A stretch of 19,837 bases of DNA from Sphingomonadales bacterium (GTDB lineage: Bacteria > Pseudomonadota > Alphaproteobacteria > Sphingomonadales > Sphingomonadaceae): assembly GCA_018971065.1 (NCBI GenBank), contig JAGWVC010000074.1, positions 1 to 19,837 of the forward strand, written 5' to 3'. This document shows, piece after piece, positions 14,863 to 19,837 of this stretch (its first letter is position 1; the number at the start of each line of letters is the position of its first letter). Made by a program: the position numbers and the translations under genes. Below the pieces are notes generated by a model, which saw only the letters and a list, made by a program, of their open reading frames with translations, was not told the origin of the DNA and did not search any database.

Positions 14863-16313
14863 CGGGGGGTTCCGTTTTCAGGCATGTGCGGATTCCAGCC
14901 ACCGCCCAGCGCCTTGATCGCATCGACGGTTCCGGTCAGCAGGGCGAGCCGGCCGGCATCGCGCGCGGAACGCGCCTGCAGCCAGCTCGATTCGGTCTGA
15001 AGCAAGGTGGTGAGATCGGTCAGCCCGGCGCGATAGCCGCGCGTGGCCAGATTGAAGGCGGTGTGTGACCGGTCCTCGGCCTGTTCGAGATCGGCCAGCC
15101 GGGTGCGGATCGCGGCCAGCCGGGTCAGCGCGTTCTCGGCCTCGCCGAAGGCGCGCTGGACGGTGGTTTCATAGCTTATCGCGGCTTCACGCCCGCGTGC
15201 CTCGCTGACATGGAACTGCGCCAGCAGGCGCGGCCGGTCGAGGATCGGCAGCGCCAGCCCCGCCGCGATCGACCACAGGCCGGTGCCGCCGCCCGCCGCG
15301 CCGCCGGTGGCGCTGAGCCCCACGCCGGGCTGGATGGTGAAGCGCGGGAACAGCGCCAGCCGGTCGATCCGGGCGCCCTGCCCGGCCGCCAGCAGCGATT
15401 GTTCGGCGGACAGCACATCCGGGCGGCGCGCCAGCAGTTCGCCCGGCGTGGCGGGCGGAAGCGCGGGCGGCGGCGCCAGCACGGGGTCGATGGCCAGGCT
15501 GTCGGTCGGCGCATCGGGGGTGCCCACCAGAATCAGCAGCGAGCGTTTCGCCACGCGCAGTTCGCCTTCGAGACGGGTGACTTCGGCGCGGGCAGACGCC
15601 AGATCGGCGTCGAGCCGCGCCCCGTCCTGCCCCGAGGTCAGCCCCCGCGTCACGCCGGTGCGAGCCGATTGCGCCAGTTGGGTGGACACATCCAGCCGCG
15701 CCCGCGCGGTGGCAAGATCAGCGGCGGTGCCGCGCGCCCGGAACAGCGCGGCGGCAACGTCGCCCGCCAGCGCCAGCCGGGTGGCCTGAAAATCGAAGGT
15801 GGAGGCCCGGAACTGCGCCTGCGCCTGCCCGCGAACGGCGGCCAGTCGGCCGAAAAGGTCCAGTTCCCAGCTTGGCGTGAAGCCGAGTTGATAGCTGTCA
15901 TGACCGGGCGTGGTGACCCCGCTGCCCCATTCCCGCCGCGTGCCCTGTTCGATGGCGCTGCCGGTGAGTCCGCCCGACGGCAGCGTGGTCGCCCGCGTTT
16001 CCGCGCGCAGCGCCCGTGCTTCCTGCAACCGGGCATAAGCCATGCGGATCGTGGTGCTGCGCGTCAGCGCGGCATCGACCAGCGCTTCCAGTTGCGCGTC
16101 GCCGAGGCCTGCCCACCAACGCTCGGTCAGGACGGGTTGCGCGGCGGGGCTTCCGGTACGCTCGTAAGCGGGCGGCAGCGCTGCCGGCGGCACGGCAACC
16201 GTTGCCGGTCCGGTGCAGCCGGTGGCCAGCCCGGACAGCGCGGCGGCAAGCCAGGCAAGGCAATGGCGGGAACAGGTTGATCGCACGCGGAGTAGCCACC
16301 CGGTTAGGAACAT
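14859..16313 (-). CDS. RND efflux outer-membrane channel lipoprotein, NodT family
   Basis: The 484-residue TolC-like channel of the NodT/OprM group forms a trimeric outer-membrane exit duct. Lipobox L-A-T-G-C gives lipidation at C33. Family motifs are W-E-L-D-L-F-G-R, L-L-A-R-R-P-D-V-L-S-A-E and R-A-F-G-E-A-E-N-A-L. The ATG at 16313 has only a weak AAGG site and leaves a long signal. A GTG at 16286 would give a more usual 23-residue signal, so the start is uncertain. It is the first gene of the three-gene efflux operon and is divergent from a TetR regulator, with an unusually AT-rich spacer between. Confidence 0.93.
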   Translation of the reverse strand: MFLTGWLLRVRSTCSRHCLAWLAAALSGLATGCTGPATVAVPPAALPPAYERTGSPAAQPVLTERWWAGLGDAQLEALVDAALTRSTTIRMAYARLQEARALRAETRATTLPSGGLTGSAIEQGTRREWGSGVTTPGHDSYQLGFTPSWELDLFGRLAAVRGQAQAQFRASTFDFQATRLALAGDVAAALFRARGTAADLATARARLDVSTQLAQSARTGVTRGLTSGQDGARLDADLASARAEVTRLEGELRVAKRSLLILVGTPDAPTDSLAIDPVLAPPPALPPATPGELLARRPDVLSAEQSLLAAGQGARIDRLALFPRFTIQPGVGLSATGGAAGGGTGLWSIAAGLALPILDRPRLLAQFHVSEARGREAAISYETTVQRAFGEAENALTRLAAIRTRLADLEQAEDRSHTAFNLATRGYRAGLTDLTTLLQTESSWLQARSARDAGRLALLTGTVDAIKALGGGWNPHMPENGTPR

Positions 16314-16324
16314 CGAAAGCGGCC

Positions 16325-16351
16325 TTACCAGTCGCCCCTAAAATATACAAT
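16325..16351. promoter_or_regulatory. AT-rich divergent promoter region, efflux operon/TetR
   Basis: The 100-bp spacer between the channel gene and the TetR gene has an AT-rich core in otherwise very GC-rich DNA. Overlapping -10-like hexamers face both ways: TACAAT (16346-16351) for the TetR, with TTACCA at 16325-16330 only 15 bp away, and TATATT (16347-16342, minus strand) for the efflux operon, with a poor -35. I found no clear operator palindrome by eye. Opposing promoters at this place are likely on layout; exact elements are tentative. Confidence 0.4.
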
Positions 16352-16413
16352 GATGTTTCTTTTAATTCGACACATTCCGCGCCATTGCGCATAAGTTGGC
16401 ACCGGAGGGACCG

Positions 16414-17055
16414 ATGCAGGCCAGTGACGACAACCGACCGACCGCGCGCAGCAAGGGGCGCCCCAGCGTCGAGGAGGCGGCCGGGATCGATCGCGCGATC
16501 CTGGATGCCGCGCTGGAAGTGCTGTTCCGCCACGGCGAGGCGGCGACGCTGAACGAAGTGGCCCGCACCGCCGGCCTGTCGCGCAAGACGGTATACGCGC
16601 GCTATCCGGGCAAGTCCGAGTTGTTCGTCAGCGCCATTCGCCAGTCGCTACAGGCCGCCGGGCCGGTGCAATACGCGGGGGCCGACAGCTTTCGCGAGCG
16701 GCTGGCCAACTTCCTGACGGCGGTGGTCCGGCTGGTCACCGGCCCGAACGCGATGCGTTTCCAGCGGGTGCTGTCGATCAACCCCGATTACATCGCCGAC
16801 CTGAAACCGCAGCTTCAGGAGGCGTCGCGCGCGCTGATCCACGGCCCGCTGGTGGCCTTGCTGCGCGAGGCGACGGCCAAGGGCGAGATCGCGCTGGATG
16901 ACCCGGAGGGCATTGCCATGATCATCACCTTTGCCGCGATCACGCCGCGCTTCCATTCCGACCTGTCGAACGAGGCCTGGCCCAGTGACGACCAGATCGC
17001 CGCCTATGTCCGGCAATTGACCGATCTGCTGGCTGACGGGTTGCTGCCGCGCTGA
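16414..17055 (+). CDS. TetR/AcrR-family regulator of the efflux operon
   Basis: The 213-residue TetR protein has a helix-turn-helix at about residues 44-66 (A-T-L-N-E-V-A-R-T-A-G-L-S-R-K-T-V-Y-A-R-Y) and a C-terminal domain of the kind found in efflux repressors such as AcrR. GGAGG at 16404-16408 sets the ATG at 16414. It is divergent from the NodT/adaptor/RND operon, the classical arrangement for a local repressor released by pump substrates. It is not closely similar to the other two TetR proteins in the window, whose tyrosine-rich recognition helix (Y-Y-Y) it lacks. Repression of the pump is inferred from position. Confidence 0.9.
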   Translation: MQASDDNRPTARSKGRPSVEEAAGIDRAILDAALEVLFRHGEAATLNEVARTAGLSRKTVYARYPGKSELFVSAIRQSLQAAGPVQYAGADSFRERLANFLTAVVRLVTGPNAMRFQRVLSINPDYIADLKPQLQEASRALIHGPLVALLREATAKGEIALDDPEGIAMIITFAAITPRFHSDLSNEAWPSDDQIAAYVRQLTDLLADGLLPR

Positions 17056-17087
17056 CGGGCGAGCGCGCCACTTTGTATCCAATCCCC

Positions 17088-17114
17088 TTGCCAGCCTCGG
17101 CACGCCAGCATAAT
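17088..17114 (+). promoter_or_regulatory. Possible promoter of the CGSC-protein operon
   Basis: TTGCCA (17088-17093) and CATAAT (17109-17114) each match the sigma-70 hexamers at five of six positions, with a short 15-bp spacing. They lie 32-58 bp before the chosen ATG at 17146, in the 90-bp gap after the TetR stop. No operator-like palindrome is seen. Confidence 0.35.
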
Positions 17115-17145
17115 GGCTATGGCCTTTCGAGCAGAGGATGCCGGC

Positions 17146-17706
17146 ATGGCCAAGGGAATCGTATTCGATCCGACCGCAACCCGCGCCGAGGACAACGCCA
17201 GCCCCGGCCCCGACGCGGGCGTTCTGGCCGGCCGGCGGATCGGCTTTCGCGTCGATGAAATCTGGCGCGCGTGGGACTGGGTCAGCGAGGATTGGGCCAG
17301 CAAACTGCGCGCCGCCGGGGCCGAGGTCAGCTACTGGCGATCGGGTGGGCGATCGGGCGGCGAGCAGGACCGCATGGACGCCGAGCTGAACGCCTGGCTG
17401 GCGACGCTGGACGTGGCCATCGTCGGGCTGGCCAACTGCGGCTCATGCACCGGCTGGACGATCCGCGACGCGGTTCGCGCCGCCAACACGGGCATTCCCA
17501 CGATTGCCATCGCGACGCGGAACTTCGCCGATTTCGCGCGCACGCTGGCGGCGCGCGGCGGCCGTTCGGGCCTGCGCGTCCACGTGCTGCCCTACCCGCT
17601 GAACGAGCGCGAGCGCGACGAGGTGGACGCGGTGGCCGAAACGCACTTCCCGGCCATGCTGGACGCGCTGGGCGCGACGCTGGCGGCGGCGAAGAACGCG
17701 GCATGA
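17146..17706 (+). CDS. UGSC-family protein, cysteine form (CGSC motif)
   Basis: The 186-residue protein has a central A-N-C-G-S-C-T-G-W motif with C98-G99-S100-C101. This matches the UGSC family, in which some members carry selenocysteine at the first position; here TGC encodes cysteine. The motif follows a hydrophobic strand (V-A-I-V-G-L) and precedes a helix, an arrangement seen at active or metal/redox Cys sites. An upstream strand R-R-I-G-F-R-V-D-E-I-W begins the fold. The biochemical role of UGSC proteins is, to my knowledge, not established; a redox or thiol-nucleophile role is a guess. The ATG at 17146 follows AGAGGA at seven bases; in-frame ATGs at 17113 and 17119 lack one. The stop overlaps the next start (ATGA), so the two products are probably made together and may form a complex. 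Confidence 0.75.
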   Translation: MAKGIVFDPTATRAEDNASPGPDAGVLAGRRIGFRVDEIWRAWDWVSEDWASKLRAAGAEVSYWRSGGRSGGEQDRMDAELNAWLATLDVAIVGLANCGSCTGWTIRDAVRAANTGIPTIAIATRNFADFARTLAARGGRSGLRVHVLPYPLNERERDEVDAVAETHFPAMLDALGATLAAAKNAA

Positions 17707-18845
17707 GCATCGTCACCATCAAGCCGCGCGGGCAGCACCCGCTGCCGGTGGCGCACACGCTGGTCGGCCGCGATTGCGGCGACGTGGGGTGCGAAGTGGA
17801 CGCGCTGGCCAGCGCCCGGATCGAGGCTGATCTCGATGTCGTCGATTTCACCCGCTTCGCGCTGGAACAGGGCTGGGGCGACGGGCTACCGCTGGTGCCG
17901 CCGACCGAAAGCCGCATCCGGCATTTCCTGGCCGCCAACGACCGCTTTCCCGACGAGGTGATCTGCACGCTGCCGCCGTCGAATGGCGAATGTTCGGTCG
18001 AGAAGATCGTCATCAACGCGATCATGGCCGGGGCGCCGCCCGAATCGCTGGAACTGCTGATCGCGATGGTGGCCGCGATCGGCGAGCCCGATTTCGAGCT
18101 GTACGGCCAGAACACCACCACCGCCCCGGTCTATCCCGCCTTCGTGGTCAACGGCCCGGTGCGCCACCGGCTCGACATTCCCTTCGCGCACGGCTGCTTC
18201 GGCGGCGCGGCCACGCAGGCTGTCGCCATCGGCCGCGCCATGCGGCTGATCCTGCGCAATGTCGCCGGGCAGGTTGCCGGGGTCACCTCGCAGACCACCT
18301 TCGGCTCGCCCGGGCGCATCGGCGGGCTGCTGGTCGGCGAATGGGAGGAACGCTCGCCCTGGGCGCCGCTGGCCGAACGGCGGGTGGGCGTGACCGGGAA
18401 TGCCGTCACCGCGTTCGGAACGATGGGCACGGTCAACGTGCTGGACACCACCTCGCAACGGCCGGCGCATTTCCTGGAGATGATCGGCAAGTCGCTGCCG
18501 TATGTGGGCACCAACGCGTTCAGCCCGTCGATGGCCTATTGCGAGGTGATGGTGGCGATCAACCCGATCTGGGCGGAGATTCTGGGCAAGGAACTGCCCG
18601 ATATCGCCGATGTGCAGGAACAGTTGTGGCATCACGCCAGCGTTGCCGCCGATCACCTCCAGCCGCTGCACCGCGCCCAGCTTGAGGCGCAGGGCCGCGT
18701 CCGCGCCGATGGCCGCATCTATCTGACGCCCGAGCCCAAGGACATCCTGCTGTTCGTGGCGGGCGGCACCGGCGGGCTGCATGCCTGCGTGCTGCACAGC
18801 TTCGGCAGTTGCCTGGCGCAGACGATGCCGCTGGCCGAAGCCTGA
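17703..18845 (+). CDS. Conserved protein of unknown function, partner of the CGSC protein
   Basis: The 380-residue, apparently soluble protein has no signal peptide or membrane helix, and I cannot name it with confidence. Visible features are W-G-D-G-L-P-L-V-P-P-T (after about residue 58), which looks like a family signature, a G-E-C-S-V-E-K segment, H-G-C-F-G-G, a glycine-rich T-F-G-S-P-G-R-I-G-G stretch, and a C-terminus with V-A-G-G-T-G-G-L-H-A-C-V-L-H-S-F-G-S-C. The N-terminus has a D-C-G-D-V-G-C pair. Several cysteines could bind metal or take part in redox chemistry with the CGSC protein. The start overlaps the upstream stop (ATGA), strong evidence of functional coupling. An SDR follows after 28 bp. 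No function is assigned. Confidence 0.8.
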   Translation: MSIVTIKPRGQHPLPVAHTLVGRDCGDVGCEVDALASARIEADLDVVDFTRFALEQGWGDGLPLVPPTESRIRHFLAANDRFPDEVICTLPPSNGECSVEKIVINAIMAGAPPESLELLIAMVAAIGEPDFELYGQNTTTAPVYPAFVVNGPVRHRLDIPFAHGCFGGAATQAVAIGRAMRLILRNVAGQVAGVTSQTTFGSPGRIGGLLVGEWEERSPWAPLAERRVGVTGNAVTAFGTMGTVNVLDTTSQRPAHFLEMIGKSLPYVGTNAFSPSMAYCEVMVAINPIWAEILGKELPDIADVQEQLWHHASVAADHLQPLHRAQLEAQGRVRADGRIYLTPEPKDILLFVAGGTGGLHACVLHSFGSCLAQTMPLAEA

Positions 18846-18873
18846 CACCATCATCATTTCACGGAGAGCAAGC

Positions 18874-19620
18874 ATGTCGTTGAACGGAAGAGTCGCGGTC
18901 GTCACCGGCGCCGCGCGCGGACTGGGCCGCGCCATTGCCCTGCGGCTGGGTCGCGATGGCGCCGCCGTGGCGGCGTGGGACCTCAATGGCGAAGGCGCCG
19001 AGGAAACCGCCGCGATGATCGCGACCGCCGGCGGCAAGGCGATCGGGCTGGCCTGCAACTCGGCAAAGGCGGACCAGATCGCCGCCGCGCTGGCGCGGAC
19101 CAACGCCGCGCTGGGCAAGGTCGGCATCCTCGTCAACAATGCCGCGCTGTCGCCGTTCATGAAGTTCGAGGACATTACGGAGCAAGTCTGGGACGACCTG
19201 ATGGCGGTGAACATGAAGGGGCCGTTCCTGTGCTGCAAAGCGATGATCCCCGACATGGTCGAGACCGGCTGGGGCCGCGTCATCAACATCTCGTCGTCGT
19301 CGGCGCAGGCGGGATCGTCGTTCCACGCGCATTACGCGGCATCGAAGGGCGGCGTGATCGGCTTCACCAAGGGGCTGGCGCTGGAATACGCCAGCCGGGG
19401 CATCACCGTGAACAACGTGCCGCCGGGCTTCGTCAACACCGAGGGCCTGCGCGAATCGCCGATCGGCGAGAAAGTCGATGCGGTGGCGTCGGGTTCGCCG
19501 CTGGGACGCCCCGGTCGTCCTGAAAACATCGCGGCGGCGGTCGCCTTTCTGGCCACGGACGATGCAGACTACATCACCGGCCACACCCTGAGCGTGAACG
19601 GCGGGCGCTACCTGAACTGA
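18874..19620 (+). CDS. Short-chain dehydrogenase/reductase (SDR), NAD-type, FabG-like
   Basis: This 248-residue classical SDR has T-G-A-A-R-G-L-G at residues 11-18 and D36 at the end of beta-2 (NAD preference). N-N-A-A is at 88-91, the catalytic Ser is within S140-S143, with Y154-x-x-x-K158. It resembles 3-oxoacyl reductase-type SDRs, though such similarity does not fix the substrate. GGAGAG at 18863-18868 sets the ATG. It lies 28 bp after the 380-residue gene, so it belongs to the CGSC operon and probably oxidises or reduces the substrate or product of that pair. Confidence 0.92.
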   Translation: MSLNGRVAVVTGAARGLGRAIALRLGRDGAAVAAWDLNGEGAEETAAMIATAGGKAIGLACNSAKADQIAAALARTNAALGKVGILVNNAALSPFMKFEDITEQVWDDLMAVNMKGPFLCCKAMIPDMVETGWGRVINISSSSAQAGSSFHAHYAASKGGVIGFTKGLALEYASRGITVNNVPPGFVNTEGLRESPIGEKVDAVASGSPLGRPGRPENIAAAVAFLATDDADYITGHTLSVNGGRYLN

Positions 19621-19635
19621 CCCCCATTCAGGGGT
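19620..19635 (+). terminator. Small GC hairpin after the SDR gene
   Basis: ACCCC (19620-19624) and GGGGT (19631-19635) can pair around CATTCA, directly at the SDR stop. There is no T-run, so termination is doubtful. It may only modulate read-through into the dehydrogenase gene 81 bp after the SDR stop. Confidence 0.25.
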
Positions 19636-19701
19636 GGGGCAGCGGCCTGTAGAACGATAGAACGGCGGCAAGACAGAAACCGCGACGAGAGGATCGTGCC
19701 C

Positions 19702-19837
19702 ATGAACCGCCCCAACAAGCTGCTCGCGCTGGCGGGTTTCGCCGTGATGGCCGGAAGCAGCCTCACCGCCGCGCCGCCTGTACCCGTCGGCGCCGGTGCG
19801 GAATGGACCGGGGTGAATGCCGACAGCGACGAGACCG
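19702..19837 (+). CDS. PQQ-dependent alcohol dehydrogenase, N-terminal fragment (cut by window end)
   Basis: The first 45 codons are present. They show a signal peptide (M-N-R-P-N-K then a hydrophobic A-L-A-G-F-A-V-M-A-G run and A-A-P-P) and the start of the mature protein, G-A-E-W-T-G-V-N-A-D-S-D-E-T. This matches the equivalent stretch of the dehydrogenase at 7872 (G-A-D-W-T-Y-H-G-A-D-G-D-E-T), so it is very likely a second periplasmic PQQ enzyme. AGAGGA lies about nine bases upstream of the ATG. The rest, including active-site residues and any haem domain, lies outside the window. Confidence 0.75.
   Translation, partial: MNRPNKLLALAGFAVMAGSSLTAAPPVPVGAGAEWTGVNADSDET

Noticed and set aside
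17437..17448. Selenocysteine at the UGSC motif
   Set aside because: The codon is TGC, not TGA; the protein is the cysteine form and no recoding element is needed.

Overview
The window looks like a chromosomal accessory (catabolic) region of a GC-rich alphaproteobacterium. A sphingomonad of the Novosphingobium/Sphingomonas type is the best guess. This rests on gene content (P450, SDRs, an LLM flavin oxidoreductase, SMP-30 lactonase-like proteins, PQQ-dehydrogenases, a NodT/RND pump), high GC, dense packing and clear GGAGG-type ribosome sites. There is no 16S or other marker gene, so the genus is inference. I see no rRNA, tRNA, CRISPR, insertion sequence or integrase. No gene-free stretch exceeds about 130 bp.

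Region 1 (1-4200). A 5'-truncated cytochrome P450 and an SDR run on + as an operon. They converge on a - strand pair, TetR regulator then carboxymuconolactone-decarboxylase-like (CMD) protein. The TetR gene is divergent from an SMP-30/gluconolactonase-like gene. The spacer between them holds two palindromes and a TTGACA box, a convincing autoregulated divergent promoter.

Region 2 (4217-9899). An LLM-class flavin oxidoreductase (-) is divergent from a + run: a second SMP-30 protein, an SDR, a second TetR regulator (related to the first) and an exported PQQ- and haem c-containing alcohol dehydrogenase. The dehydrogenase has unusual active-site residues. A strong hairpin separates it from the next, convergent gene.

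Region 3 (9942-17055). A GntR/FadR-type regulator lies downstream of a complete tripartite RND efflux operon on - (outer-membrane lipoprotein, periplasmic adaptor, HAE1-type pump, coupled by 4-bp overlaps). A TetR regulator is divergent from the operon's first gene.

Region 4 (17146-19837). A + operon encodes a small UGSC-family protein with a Cys-Gly-Ser-Cys motif, an overlapping 380-residue partner of unknown function and an SDR. It is followed by the start of a second PQQ-dehydrogenase cut off by the window end.

Working model (inference). Regions 1, 2 and 4 encode oxidative breakdown of an alicyclic, terpenoid-like or other hydrophobic compound. The P450 would hydroxylate; PQQ-dehydrogenases (periplasm) and SDRs (cytoplasm) would oxidise alcohols; the LLM enzyme could insert oxygen or otherwise oxidise the ketone; SMP-30 proteins would open lactones. 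The RND pump may export the toxic substrate or intermediates. The least understood part is the CGSC protein with its overlapping 380-residue partner.
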